A stretch of DNA of 64,000 bases from assembly GCF_014863545.1 (NCBI RefSeq), contig NZ_CP062260.1, positions 5,791,501 through 5,855,500 on the forward strand, read 5' to 3'. The position numbers were made by a program, and so were the translations under genes. Source of the DNA: Paenibacillus sp. JNUCC32 (GTDB lineage: Bacteria > Bacillota > Bacilli > Paenibacillales > Paenibacillaceae). Below are positions 16,921-26,393 of the stretch, piece by piece. Position 1 is the stretch's first letter, and every line of letters begins with the position of its first letter. The notes below the pieces were generated by a model that did no database searches, was not told the DNA's origin, and worked only from the letters and a program-made list of their open reading frames with translations.

Positions 16921-19020
16921 ATGATGAACTCGATTTATTTACGAAGAGCGAACAAATTGATGGTTGATGCAGAGAATGAATCGGATCGTCTCCCAAAAGC
17001 TTATCTGGCGACGGCCGTGAAGAATATCGAGCAGCTTGGGTATACGTTCTCGTATCCATTGCTGAACGCCGTGCGAGCCTTATCCAAAGAGCAGTTCGAA
17101 GCGCTTTATCAACCGCTGATTGACGATTTACGGGTGATGGTAGGCGCGCATGTAAAATATGTGCCGATGTATCCCGCGTTCCCGCTGCAGGTGATGGAGG
17201 AGGACGATGCGGAGCTGTACCTGAATGCCATCTATCATGATCTGACTTGGGATTTGCCTGCATATGAGCATGAAGAGAGACCTCCGCTGCAGGATGACAT
17301 CAACCTGAAAACCATTGATCTGGGAAGCAGGGCGGATTTCTATGCCATGATACGCCAGCTGATCCAAGCTAAAGGCTCCATCTCCCCAACGGATAAAGGG
17401 GATATTGAGGCCGTTATTGAGCTTGTCGACCCCGAGGAACTGGATGTCATTCTCCCTTCCGAGATTCCGTTCAAGGAGAATGCGGGATTCGTGGCAGCTG
17501 CGTTAATGAAGCATGACAAGGGGAACGTCGAGCGGATCGGGCGTTATTTCAAAACCGCAACCGATGTCCTTCGTCTAGCGGTGGCTTGGTCAGGCGGAGA
17601 TGTCAGCCTGGCGGAAGCCACCCGGTTTCGCAAATTTAAGCGGCGCGAAAGACGGCTGCTGCTGGGGTTGCTGGAACGCTGTCATCCGATAACGGAGGAT
17701 ATGCTCAGATTTAAGGACCGCTGGATTCGTTTGGGCGAAATCCTCCATCCTTCCGAATATAAGCACCGGTATAAACGCTGCGAGGAAGCCTTTGATATTT
17801 TGCGGAATCACAAGCCCTTTACCACCTATAACGGGAGTGTCGAGCTTGCATTTCAGTACGGCCAGGTCTGGAATTTGATCGATTTGTTGATGCAGCGTCC
17901 GGGCGAGTTTGCCCGCAGATTGGATCAGTTGCTGCGTTCCACCGAACATACGGAGTATGTCGTTCTGGCGTTTGGCGAGGTGGCGAATCAAGTATCGACG
18001 CCGGTCTTGCTGCAAGTGAAGAATCATTTTGCCCGCCGCCGCCAGCCTCAAGAGCTGCGCGTCTTTTTCCCGAAAGGAAATGTGGCTAAAGCCTTTGCCG
18101 TACCCCATACGCTTCCGGAGATCGATGAAGCGGCATGCCGAGATATCGTGCAGGTATGCGAGCAGGCGTTGATCCAGCGGTTCGCCGCGCTGCCGCCCTT
18201 GGGGAAGGCCTATGTCGATAAGCGATTGAAGGACTATCATGTGCCGTTCTCGCAGAGATCGGCAAGCAAAGCCCTGCATACGTTGGTTCGGGGAAGCCGG
18301 GTGCCGATGGCGGAAGGGGATACCATCCGTTTCTTCAGCTGGTGGAAGGAAGGACGCGTGAACGGAGAGCCTACGGGCCGCGTGGATATTGACCTGTCCG
18401 CCGTCATGTATGATCACGACTGGCAGTACGTCGAGCATATTTCTTATACGAATCTGCGGTCCTCCCATTACAGGGCCGTGCACAGCGGGGATATCGTGTC
18501 AGCTCCTCAAGGAGCATGCGAATTCATTGATCTGCATATTCCAACCATCGTCCAATACGGCGGACGTTATATTGTGGCGACTCTTCATTCGTATACAAAT
18601 CAACCGTACTGCAACCTGCCGGAGTGCTTCGTGGGCTGGATGATGCGGAAGAAACCCGGTTCCGGTGAAATATTCGAGCCCTCGACGGTGGCAAATAAAA
18701 TCGATGTCGCCGCCGATACGCAGATCGCTATTCCCGTTATCTTGGATTTGGTGGAGCGTACGGTCATCTGGACCGATCTGTCCCTAACCAGACATCCACA
18801 CTACTACAACAATGTAGAGGGGAATCAGAAGGGGATGGTCTTGATGGGCAAAGCCATGACAGCCCTGCGGAAGCCCGATCTGTATGATCTGTTCATGCTG
18901 CATGCCAAGGCAAGAGGAGAGTCCGTAGATCATGCGGAACAGGCGGAAACGATCTTCTCGGTGGAACATGGGGTGACCCCGTTCGATATCGAGCATATTA
19001 TGGCGGATTATGTTGTGTAA
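16921..19020 (+). CDS. Large cytosolic protein resembling the Ter-associated MXAN_6230/SCO0854 family, without RING cysteines
   Basis: The protein is about 699 residues from ATG 16921 (start uncertain: no ribosome-binding site; ATG 16885 is an alternative). The N-terminal two-thirds is helical. The C-terminal third is beta-rich and carries RFFSWWKEG, a DIDLSAVMYDHDWQYVEHISYTNL segment, AVHSGDIVSAPQGACEFIDL and ATLHSYTNQPYCNLPECFVGWM. This string is related to the TerD-like calcium-binding fold and matches what I remember of the MXAN_6230/SCO0854 family, linked to tellurium-resistance-type stress systems. Members of that family normally hold a Cys-rich RING finger in the N-terminal half. Here that region has no cysteines. 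No terD, terC or similar gene is nearby. A clean terminator follows. Confidence 0.7.
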   Translation: MMNSIYLRRANKLMVDAENESDRLPKAYLATAVKNIEQLGYTFSYPLLNAVRALSKEQFEALYQPLIDDLRVMVGAHVKYVPMYPAFPLQVMEEDDAELYLNAIYHDLTWDLPAYEHEERPPLQDDINLKTIDLGSRADFYAMIRQLIQAKGSISPTDKGDIEAVIELVDPEELDVILPSEIPFKENAGFVAAALMKHDKGNVERIGRYFKTATDVLRLAVAWSGGDVSLAEATRFRKFKRRERRLLLGLLERCHPITEDMLRFKDRWIRLGEILHPSEYKHRYKRCEEAFDILRNHKPFTTYNGSVELAFQYGQVWNLIDLLMQRPGEFARRLDQLLRSTEHTEYVVLAFGEVANQVSTPVLLQVKNHFARRRQPQELRVFFPKGNVAKAFAVPHTLPEIDEAACRDIVQVCEQALIQRFAALPPLGKAYVDKRLKDYHVPFSQRSASKALHTLVRGSRVPMAEGDTIRFFSWWKEGRVNGEPTGRVDIDLSAVMYDHDWQYVEHISYTNLRSSHYRAVHSGDIVSAPQGACEFIDLHIPTIVQYGGRYIVATLHSYTNQPYCNLPECFVGWMMRKKPGSGEIFEPSTVANKIDVAADTQIAIPVILDLVERTVIWTDLSLTRHPHYYNNVEGNQKGMVLMGKAMTALRKPDLYDLFMLHAKARGESVDHAEQAETIFSVEHGVTPFDIEHIMADYVV

Positions 19021-19056
19021 GTTCATGCGGATGCCATGTAGATGCCGTTAAGATAA

Positions 19057-19084
19057 GGAGCAGCTTAGGCTGCTCCTTTTTTGC
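19057..19084 (+). terminator. Intrinsic terminator
   Basis: AAGGAGCAGC and GCTGCTCCTT form a 10-bp stem with a TTAG loop, followed by T residues. Confidence 0.9.
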
Positions 19085-19115
19085 TGGATCGAAGAGTGAA
19101 GTAGCATGCTTCCGG

Positions 19116-19553
19116 TTACCCCTGGATTCTGGAATTCAGTATCTCTAGGTAATGAGCATTGTACATGATGCCTAGTATGTTGCCGAAGGGGTCGGTGACG
19201 GATGCCGTAATGAATCCCTCCCCGCGGTGGGTGAGCGGTTCGTATTCTTGGGCACCCATGGATTTCAATCGGCTGAGGGTGGCCTCTATATCATCGACAT
19301 GCCAGTACATGATCGCTCCGCCGAGGCCGGACGTTGGCTGACCAGGGGCAAAACGGCGATCGATGAGACCCAGCTCGTGCTGGTAGTCCCCAATCCGAAA
19401 TTCGGCGTAAGCCAGTTTCCCGTCGGGACCTGACCTTTCGAAGTATGGCGCAATACCCAGCAGGTCGGAATACCAAGCCTTTGCCGCTTCCATATCATCT
19501 GCCCAGTAACTGATGGTCGCAAATCCCCGCATTGTTTGGTTTGTGTTTATCAT
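19116..19553 (-). CDS. VOC (glyoxalase/bleomycin-resistance fold) family protein
   Basis: The 145-residue protein has two beta-alpha-beta-beta-beta modules. The first is GFATISYWADDMEAAKAWYSDLLGIAPYF and the second is GGAIMYWHVDDIEATLSRLKSMGA with VTDPFGNILGIMYN. These are the hallmarks of vicinal-oxygen-chelate proteins. Candidate metal ligands are H in QHELGL, H in YWHVDD and a late acidic residue. The start is ATG 19553, with AGGAGG 6 bases before it; the longer frame to 19760 only adds low-complexity leader. The enzymatic role cannot be told; many close relatives are annotated only as VOC proteins. It is divergent from the SLH surface-protein gene. Confidence 0.9.
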   Translation of the reverse strand: MINTNQTMRGFATISYWADDMEAAKAWYSDLLGIAPYFERSGPDGKLAYAEFRIGDYQHELGLIDRRFAPGQPTSGLGGAIMYWHVDDIEATLSRLKSMGAQEYEPLTHRGEGFITASVTDPFGNILGIMYNAHYLEILNSRIQG

Positions 19554-19893
19554 ATATTTCCTCCTAGGACGATTAAGATTGGTTTTATGGCTATTATGAG
19601 CGGTGATGACTGACGTCTTTATGTCAGTGTTTTGGTTTTTTTCTAAGCGTGGGAGTTTTTGGTTAACACGATAGGAGCTATCATTTTTATGATATGGGGA
19701 TGTAAAATGACGATTTTCATGACAGCAGTCACTATTTTGAAAGAAATGGACGATATACAATAGAAGGCGGTTGGAATTTGTCGATAAAAGTAATTCACAT
19801 CATATGGAATATGGCGTAAACTGCGATAATTCCGACGGTACGTACATAATTTGATAGATTGAGGAATTTATCCACTCATTAGGGGAGGCACAT
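19554..19893. other. Divergent intergenic region, AT-rich, with two small hairpins
   Basis: No gene is visible in these 340 bases. Two short hairpins occur: ACTGAC/GTCAGT at 19609-19628, followed by a T-rich stretch to about 19652, and GATAG/CTATC near 19671-19683, followed by ATTTTT. They could be weak terminators of a short plus-strand transcript. The region presumably holds the promoters of the VOC and surface-protein genes, but I do not see a convincing pair of boxes. Confidence 0.35.
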
Positions 19894-22581
19894 ATGCATT
19901 TTGCCAAGAAAATAGGGCTGTTATCTCTAATCGTATCTATTGTAGCGGGGTTGTTATTTCTCAAGCCGACCGGTGTAGTCTATGCATCGTCTCCGACATC
20001 CACGATCATGGTTGCCGATACGTCGCTATCGATTGGAGAAACTTCATTGGTAATGATCACGTTCTCGGAAGCGGTAACAGGCTTTACGCTAGCAGATCTG
20101 ACAGTAGCAAATGGCACATTAAGCGGTTTGAGCACGTCCGACAATATCACGTATACGGCGACGTTGACGCCAGACGCCGGCATCACAGATGCAACCAATG
20201 TCATTACGCTGGACAACACGGGCGTACAGAATGCGGCAGGTAATGCGGGAGTGGGTACCACGGATTCTAACAATTACGCGATCGATACACAGCGGCCGAC
20301 CGCCACCATTGTAGTAGCCGACACGGCGTTATCTATTGGCGAAACTTCATTGGTGACCATTACGTTCTCGGAAGCGGTAATAGGCTTCACAAATGCAGAT
20401 CTGACGGTGGCAAACGGTACGCTGAGTGCCGTGAGCTCGTCCGATGGCGGGATCACCTGGACGGCGACGTTGACGCCAACTTCTGGCATCATAGATGCAA
20501 CCAACATCATCACGCTCGATAATACGGGCGTGGCCGATTTGGCGGGCAATGCGGGAGTTGGTATCACTAGCTCCAACAATTACGCGATTGAAACGACACA
20601 GCTGACGGCCACGATCGTGGTTGCCGATACGGCGCTATCGATTGGTGAAACTTCATTGGTAATGATCACGTTCTCGGAAGCGGTAACAGGCTTTACGCTA
20701 GCAGATCTGACGGTAGCGAATGGCACATTAAGCGGTTTAAGTACGTCCGATGGCGGGATCACCTGGACGGCGACGTTAACACCAACTACTGGCATCACAG
20801 ATGCAACCAATGTCATTACGCTCGACAATACGGGCGTACAGAATGCAGCAGGTAAAGCGGGTAAGGGTACCTCCGATTCGAACAATTACGCGATCGATAC
20901 ACAGCGGCCGACCGCCACCATTGTAGTAGCGGACACGGCGTTATCTATTGGCGAAACTTCATTGGTGACCATTACATTCTCGGAAGCGGTTAGTGGCTTC
21001 GCCAATGGGGACCTGACGGTGGTAAACGGTGCGTTAAGCAGCGTTAGTTCATCTGACAACATCACATGGACTGCAACGCTCACGCCGAATTCCAATGTAA
21101 ATGCTGCGACGAATAACATCACGCTTGATAACTCGGGGGTGACCGATTACGCAGGCAATGCGGGAGCAGGCTTGACGGAATCCAATTCGTACTCAGTGTT
21201 CACGGTGCCGGCATCTGCGGATTTGAGCAGTGTAGCGTTATCGAACGGGACACTAAGCCCTGTCTTTGCTTCTGGAACTGAAGTGTACACGTCAAGCGTG
21301 CCTCACTCCGTTTCCGTATTAACTGTAACGGCGACTGCACTTGATAGTCATGCTACGATAACGGTTAACGGTACTTCAGTACTAAGCGGGCAAGCAAGCT
21401 CCAATATACTGCTAAACGTGGGATCGAATACGATCACGATTGTTGTAACGGCAAGCGATCAATCGACCAGAATCTACACGATTACTGTGACCCGCGAGAA
21501 TAGCTCCTCTAACGGTGGCGGTTCTTCTAATGGGGGAGGTACAGCCAGCGAGGGCGGTTCGTCCAAACCATCGGCTCCCATGGACAATACAGTTACCTCA
21601 TCCGATGGAAAAATCACGCTGCCAACAGGAAGACCTGGGTTGGTTAGCCTGGGGAAAGAAATCATCATCTCCATTCCGGCAGGCGCCACACCTCAGGAGC
21701 TGAAATTATCGATAGAGAAAATACAACATACCGAAGCTCTCTTAAAGAATAACGAGGTTTTGGCAAGCCCGGTATTTGAAGTTCTAACAAACGTCTCGGG
21801 GAATTTTAACAAACCCGTGAAACTGAGTTTAGCTTACGACGCCGCAAGCTTAAAGAGCGATCAAACAGCGGCCGTCTTTTACTTTAATGAAGTGAAAAAG
21901 GCATGGGTGAAAGTCGAGGGCAGCATCATACAGGAGAATTATATATCCGTAGAGGTCAATCACTTTACGAAGTATGCAGCACTCGTAGTAAATAAAGCCA
22001 ACGGAATGCCCGTTGTCGACAAACCAACAGACCCGTCAACGGAAATTTCCTTTACCGATATTTCCGGACATTGGGCAGAAGTAAGCATTAAGGAAGCGGT
22101 GCGTGAGGGTATCGTGACGGGATATCCGGATGAAACGTTCGAGCCGGGCAACACCGTGACGCGTGCAGAATTTTCCCTCATGCTGATGAATGCGCTGAAG
22201 TCGACAGATGCTGGAGCGGAGTTGATATTCACAGATACAGCTTGGATCGGTGACTGGGCTAGGAAGGCAGTTTCGCAGGCCGTCCAGGCTGGCATTATTC
22301 GAGGCTATCAGGATGGCTCTTTCCGTCCAAATGCAAAAATGACGCGTGCTGAGATGGCAGCAATGATTGCGAATGCGCTCGAGCTATCCATCAAGGACAT
22401 CCCCACAACCTCTTTTTCAGATGACAAGGCTATTCCTGATTGGGCGAAAAGCTCTGTTGAAGCGCTGAAGGAACTTGGTATTGTTAAGGGAATTGGCGCA
22501 GGCGAGTTTAATCCAAGCGCTCAAACCACGAGGGCAGAGGCCGTAACCGTTCTAATGAGCATGTTAGGTCAATCCAAATAA
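19894..22581 (+). CDS. SLH-anchored surface protein with four near-identical Ig-like repeats
   Basis: The 895-residue protein starts at ATG 19894 after GGGGAGG, with a signal peptide ending near VVYASS. Four Ig-like (Big-type) domains of about 102 residues follow, starting at residues 36, 137, 239 and 341. Each begins with a VADT.LSIGETSLV strand and ends in AGNAG/SNNYAI. Next come a cadherin-like beta-sandwich domain (about 439-530), a Gly/Ser-rich linker, a ZU5-like stretch (about 565-705) and three C-terminal SLH domains (about 716-895; FTDISGHWAE..I.EAV). SLH domains bind pyruvylated cell-wall polymer, so the protein should sit on the cell surface. The repeats suggest a stalk or adhesin. 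No catalytic domain is visible. A strong terminator follows. Confidence 0.93.
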   Translation: MHFAKKIGLLSLIVSIVAGLLFLKPTGVVYASSPTSTIMVADTSLSIGETSLVMITFSEAVTGFTLADLTVANGTLSGLSTSDNITYTATLTPDAGITDATNVITLDNTGVQNAAGNAGVGTTDSNNYAIDTQRPTATIVVADTALSIGETSLVTITFSEAVIGFTNADLTVANGTLSAVSSSDGGITWTATLTPTSGIIDATNIITLDNTGVADLAGNAGVGITSSNNYAIETTQLTATIVVADTALSIGETSLVMITFSEAVTGFTLADLTVANGTLSGLSTSDGGITWTATLTPTTGITDATNVITLDNTGVQNAAGKAGKGTSDSNNYAIDTQRPTATIVVADTALSIGETSLVTITFSEAVSGFANGDLTVVNGALSSVSSSDNITWTATLTPNSNVNAATNNITLDNSGVTDYAGNAGAGLTESNSYSVFTVPASADLSSVALSNGTLSPVFASGTEVYTSSVPHSVSVLTVTATALDSHATITVNGTSVLSGQASSNILLNVGSNTITIVVTASDQSTRIYTITVTRENSSSNGGGSSNGGGTASEGGSSKPSAPMDNTVTSSDGKITLPTGRPGLVSLGKEIIISIPAGATPQELKLSIEKIQHTEALLKNNEVLASPVFEVLTNVSGNFNKPVKLSLAYDAASLKSDQTAAVFYFNEVKKAWVKVEGSIIQENYISVEVNHFTKYAALVVNKANGMPVVDKPTDPSTEISFTDISGHWAEVSIKEAVREGIVTGYPDETFEPGNTVTRAEFSLMLMNALKSTDAGAELIFTDTAWIGDWARKAVSQAVQAGIIRGYQDGSFRPNAKMTRAEMAAMIANALELSIKDIPTTSFSDDKAIPDWAKSSVEALKELGIVKGIGAGEFNPSAQTTRAEAVTVLMSMLGQSK
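19999..21210 (+). repeat. Tandem coding repeat, 303/306-bp units x4
   Basis: Units begin at 19999, 20302, 20608 and 20914. Unit 1 is most like unit 3 and unit 2 most like unit 4 at the DNA level, over runs of many tens of bases. The array therefore looks like a recent duplication of a two-unit block of about 610 bases. Such an array can gain or lose units by recombination. Confidence 0.9.
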
Positions 22582-22593
22582 AGTTTAGCGATG

Positions 22594-22631
22594 AATACAG
22601 AGGACGCCGAAAAAGTGTCCTCTGTATTTGT
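22594..22631 (+). terminator. Intrinsic terminator after the surface-protein gene
   Basis: AATACAGAGGAC and GTCCTCTGTATT form a perfect 12-bp stem, followed by TTGTATT. Confidence 0.85.
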
Positions 22632-22764
22632 ATTGAACGTAATAACCGCAGGTGTGCTTGCTTGTTGTCATATACTCGATCAGTTCTGTAGCTTCCATGC
22701 TGGAGAGGGCTATGCTGGAATGGTATAATTTCAGAAAGGATGAATAGAGTGGGAGGCATGAACG

Positions 22765-23637
22765 ATGAATGAGGAGCTTTTGGAGCAGCTGGAAGAGTGG
22801 CATGAAGAGGACGAATTTGAAGAAATCGTAGATGCGATTTCGGAGATCCCGGAAGAAGAGCGGGATTATGCGCTGATCAGCCATTTGGGCCGGGCGCTGA
22901 ACAATCTCGAACGCTACGAAGAGGCGGTTGAGCAATTTCTGTCCATTCAGGAAGAGGGCAAGGACGATCCGCTGTGGCATTACCGCATTGGGCTCGCATA
23001 TTACTATTTGGATCGTTACGAAGATGCTCGCAAAGCGTTTGAAGTGGCCGATCATTTAGAACCTGGAGATGAGGATACGCTGGAGTTTCTGGAATGGATC
23101 CGGAACAAAACGGCTCCGAAGCCAGCAGAGAAGTCCAGTGCCGCCGTGTCTTATATGGATCCAGACGTACTGAATTTCTGGGATGACGGCGCCCCGGAGG
23201 CCGATAAATACGTCTCTGCTCCGCCTACGGACGAGCTGATCGAATCCGTGGAGGAAGCGCTGGTCTTCAAGCTGCCGGCATCTTATATTCAAGCCATGAA
23301 AGTACATAACGGGGGGATTCCCCGAAACCGGAAATTCCCTATAGAGGGTGGAGCACAGGATTTTATTGAAATATCAGGTATTCTGGGAATCGGACGAGAC
23401 AAGAAAAAATCCTTGTGCGGAAGCCTGGGCAGCCGCTTTATGATCGAGAACGGCGGATATCCTGAGATTGGCGTGGTGATCTGCGATTGTCCTTCCCCGT
23501 CCGAGGTCGTGATGCTGGATTACCGTTCATCGGGGAACGATGGAGAGCCGGAGGTTATTCATGTGGACAAGGCCAGCGATTACAAAATCACCCGTCTTGC
23601 CGCGAACTTCGAGGCCTTCATTAGTGGATTGGAGTAA
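22765..23637 (+). CDS. TPR - SMI1/KNR4 (SUKH) fusion protein
   Basis: The first 120 residues form two to three tetratricopeptide repeats (LGRALNNLERYEEAVEQFLSIQ, YRIGLAYYYLDRYEDARKAF). After a linker, residues of about 150-290 form a SUKH domain: LIESVEEALVFKLPASYIQAMKVHNGGIP, then LGIGRDKKKSLCG, IGVVICDCPSPSEVVMLDY and a closing NFEAFISGLE. SUKH proteins of this type include immunity proteins against nucleases and deaminases; the TPR part would supply another binding surface. GGGAGG precedes ATG 22765 by 9 bases. The gene has its own terminator at each end and so is probably a single-gene transcript. Confidence 0.88.
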   Translation: MNEELLEQLEEWHEEDEFEEIVDAISEIPEEERDYALISHLGRALNNLERYEEAVEQFLSIQEEGKDDPLWHYRIGLAYYYLDRYEDARKAFEVADHLEPGDEDTLEFLEWIRNKTAPKPAEKSSAAVSYMDPDVLNFWDDGAPEADKYVSAPPTDELIESVEEALVFKLPASYIQAMKVHNGGIPRNRKFPIEGGAQDFIEISGILGIGRDKKKSLCGSLGSRFMIENGGYPEIGVVICDCPSPSEVVMLDYRSSGNDGEPEVIHVDKASDYKITRLAANFEAFISGLE

Positions 23638-23686
23638 AAAGATAGGCAAGGCGAATTCACGATCCATGATCTCGCTTCTAACAAAG

Positions 23687-23717
23687 AAAGCATCCCCTGC
23701 AGGAGATGCTTTTTTTC
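23687..23717 (+). terminator. Intrinsic terminator
   Basis: AAAGCATC(C)CCTGCAGG(A)GATGCTTT forms a stem and is followed by a T-run. Confidence 0.85.
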
Positions 23718-23841
23718 TATTTGCATACCGTTAGTTTCTAATTCGGTTGGATTCGTCTGTAATGCAATATTTTGCGTATCCTAAAATATTCCAACCTATG
23801 TTAAAATGGATATAAAACAGACGGTTAGGGAGGCAATTTAT

Positions 23842-24582
23842 TTGATAGGGCGCAGTGGAAATCCGACACTCAACGAAGAAACTTTTGAGAAGAGTGGGTA
23901 TTACAACAATCAGGAAACGATGACGATTGGCGGAACGGTGAACAAATCGTTCATGCTGCTCGCGCTGCTGATCGGGGCAGCGGTCATTTCTTGGGTTATG
24001 TTTTTTAACGGGTATGAGGTATTCCCGTTCATGATCGGCGGAGCGATCGGCGGTTTTGTCCTGGCGCTGATCATCAGCTTCGTGCCGAAGGCAGCGCCGT
24101 ATCTGGCGCCGATCTATGCGATCCTGGAAGGCTTCTTCCTGGGTGCATTATCCGCGCATTACGAATATCTGTACTATGGCATTACTTTGCAGGCGGCTTT
24201 ACTGACGATGTGCATATTCCTGGGCATGCTGCTCGCGTATAAGACGGGTCTGATCCGGGCGACGCCAGGCTTCAAAAAGGGGATCATCGCGGCAACGATC
24301 GGCATTGCGCTTGTCTACCTGTTTAGCATGGTTCTCGGCCTGTTCGGCGTAACGGTACCTTACCTGCATGACAGCACACCGATCGGTATCGGAATTTCCG
24401 TTGTGATCATCATCATCGCCGCACTCAATTTCGTGCTGGATTTTAACTTTATTGAAGAGGGCGCGCATCATGGCGCACCCAAGTATATGGAGTGGTACGG
24501 CTCGTTTGGTTTGCTGGTAACACTCGTCTGGCTGTACATCGAAATTATCCGGTTGCTGGCGAAGCTGGCGAATCGGGACTAA
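23842..24582 (+). CDS. Bax inhibitor-1 / YccA-type membrane protein
   Basis: This is a 246-residue protein with seven hydrophobic helices. It opens with the RSGNPTLNEETFEK signature seen at the start of the Bax-inhibitor-1-like family (PF12811) and includes FVLDFNFIEEGAHHGAPKYMEWYGSFGLLVTLVWLYIEIIRLL at its end. BI-1 relatives are calcium-leak or pH-sensitive channels of the membrane. The start is TTG 23842 because GGGAGG lies 8 bases ahead and family members begin at this point; ATG 23806 lies upstream of that ribosome-binding site. It stands alone between terminators. Confidence 0.9.
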   Translation: MIGRSGNPTLNEETFEKSGYYNNQETMTIGGTVNKSFMLLALLIGAAVISWVMFFNGYEVFPFMIGGAIGGFVLALIISFVPKAAPYLAPIYAILEGFFLGALSAHYEYLYYGITLQAALLTMCIFLGMLLAYKTGLIRATPGFKKGIIAATIGIALVYLFSMVLGLFGVTVPYLHDSTPIGIGISVVIIIIAALNFVLDFNFIEEGAHHGAPKYMEWYGSFGLLVTLVWLYIEIIRLLAKLANRD

Positions 24583-24601
24583 GGATTCGTAAGAACCAAA
24601 C

Positions 24602-24637
24602 ATCGCTGTCGAGGGATTCTCGATGGCGATTTTTTTT
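24602..24637 (+). terminator. Intrinsic terminator
   Basis: ATCGC..TCGAG and CTCGA..GCGAT form the stem, followed by T8. Confidence 0.85.
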
Positions 24638-24759
24638 ATGAATGCAGCAATTAATCAGCAGAATAATAAATTTCCCTCAGTAAACCCTACAAAGAGCGAC
24701 TTGTGTTTAAATAATAGGTAGATACCGTCATCATCAAATTGCTTGAAGAAGGAGATCCC

Positions 24760-26238
24760 ATGACCAACCGGAAAGCTTTGAACGATATAGGATGGAATTT
24801 TGACAATAGTTACGCGTTATTGCCGGCATCTTTTTTTACCAAGCAAGATCCCACGCCGGTGCGCTCGCCGGAACTGATTGTTCTAAACGAACCGCTGGCA
24901 GCGTCGTTGGGATTGGACGCCGATGCCCTGCAAAGCCCGGAGGGAGCGGCAATGCTTGCTGGCAACGAGATACCCGAGGGGGCCGAGCCGCTCGCTCAGG
25001 CATATGCCGGGCACCAATTCGGATATTTTACGATGCTGGGCGACGGCCGTGCGATTCTGTTGGGTGAACAAATCACGCCGCAGGGAGATCGCATGGATAT
25101 TCAGCTCAAGGGCTCGGGCCGGACGCCGTATTCCCGGGGAGGCGATGGCCGGGCTGCCCTGGGTCCGATGCTGCGCGAGTATATTATCAGCGAAGCCATG
25201 CATGCGCTGGGCATTCCGACTACCCGCAGCCTGGCGGTTGTGGCGACCGGCCAGCCTGTCACCCGTGAAAGAGATTTGCCGGGCGCCATCCTGACCCGCG
25301 TGGCCTCAAGTCACGTAAGAGTGGGGACGTTTCAATATGTTAGGGGAGCGGGGACAACCGAGGATTTACGGGCTCTGGCGGACTACACCCTGCAGCGGCA
25401 TTACCCTAAGGCAGACCTTGGTGACGGTGCCAACCGTTATCTGGTCTTGCTTCAGGAGGTCATCCAGCGCCAGGCGGTCCTGATCGCCAAATGGCAGCTT
25501 GTCGGTTTTATCCACGGGGTGATGAATACCGATAATATGACCCTCAGCGGCGAAACGATAGATTATGGGCCTTGCGCCTTCATGGATGCCTTTGACCCGA
25601 ATACGGTATTCAGCTCCATCGACTCTCAAGGCCGCTATGCCTATGTCAACCAACCGTATATTGCCGCTTGGAATCTCGCAAGATTGGCGGAAGCCTTGCT
25701 TCCGCTGCTGCATGAAGAGGAAGCGCAGGCAATCAAGCTCGCCGAGGGTGCGATTGGGTCCTTCACCGATCTGTATCACGAGCAGTGGCTTGCAGGCATG
25801 AGAGCCAAGCTGGGGATCTTCCATGAAGAGGAGGAGGACGAATCCCTGATCGAAGACCTGCTCAAGATGATGAAAAATCAGCAGGCAGACTATACCAATA
25901 CCTTCCGTGCGCTAACGTTTGACAAGCTGGAGGACACGCCTCTAAACGGCACGCCGGAATTAGCTTCCTGGTACGAGCGCTGGCAAGCAAGGCTTGGCCG
26001 CCAGCAGGAATCCAGGGACCAATCCCATCAGCTGATGCGCAGCAGCAATCCTGCGGTCATTCCGCGGAACCATCGGGTGGAGGAAGCGCTGGAAGCCGCG
26101 GAGAACGAAGGGGACTACAGCGTGATGAAAGAGCTGCTGAACGTTCTGTCTGATCCATACGCGCATTCCCCGGAACAAGCGGAATATGCGATCGTGCCCG
26201 AGCGTTCCCGTCCTTACCGTACCTTCTGCGGCACGTAA
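24760..26238 (+). CDS. selO: Protein adenylyltransferase SelO (YdiU family)
   Basis: SelO is a pseudokinase-fold enzyme that transfers AMP from ATP to Ser, Thr or Tyr of target proteins in redox stress. The 492-residue protein has the family signatures [60 protein letters not shown] and [11 protein letters not shown]. It ends RPYRTFCGT; a near-terminal Cys (Sec in animals) is a known feature of the family. Length is typical. AAGGAG precedes ATG 24760; the earlier ATG at 24739 adds only seven residues and lies before that site. Single gene, followed by a terminator. Confidence 0.96.
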   Translation: MTNRKALNDIGWNFDNSYALLPASFFTKQDPTPVRSPELIVLNEPLAASLGLDADALQSPEGAAMLAGNEIPEGAEPLAQAYAGHQFGYFTMLGDGRAILLGEQITPQGDRMDIQLKGSGRTPYSRGGDGRAALGPMLREYIISEAMHALGIPTTRSLAVVATGQPVTRERDLPGAILTRVASSHVRVGTFQYVRGAGTTEDLRALADYTLQRHYPKADLGDGANRYLVLLQEVIQRQAVLIAKWQLVGFIHGVMNTDNMTLSGETIDYGPCAFMDAFDPNTVFSSIDSQGRYAYVNQPYIAAWNLARLAEALLPLLHEEEAQAIKLAEGAIGSFTDLYHEQWLAGMRAKLGIFHEEEEDESLIEDLLKMMKNQQADYTNTFRALTFDKLEDTPLNGTPELASWYERWQARLGRQQESRDQSHQLMRSSNPAVIPRNHRVEEALEAAENEGDYSVMKELLNVLSDPYAHSPEQAEYAIVPERSRPYRTFCGT

Positions 26239-26341
26239 GGGAAGGATTGCCACCCGTGGAACGTCCCGAAGATGATGGATGGATAGTTGATCATCGTGTA
26301 CCACGGGCAGCGGATGCGAGATCCGATATCCGAGATGCATC

Positions 26342-26378
26342 AAGACCAAGCAAGAATGACCTTGCTTGGTCTTTTTTA
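26342..26378 (+). terminator. Intrinsic terminator after selO
   Basis: AAGACCAAGCAA(G) pairs with (C)TTGCTTGGTCTT, followed by TTTT. Confidence 0.9.
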
Positions 26379-26393
26379 TATATAAAACACATC

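Noticed and set aside
17590..18483. 297-codon minus-strand ORF inside the Ter-like gene
   Set aside because: Antisense shadow; the plus-strand protein has coherent motifs over the same bases.
19999..21210. Regular repeats as a CRISPR array
   Set aside because: The repeat units are 303-306 bases, coding and in frame, with no short repeats or unique spacers.
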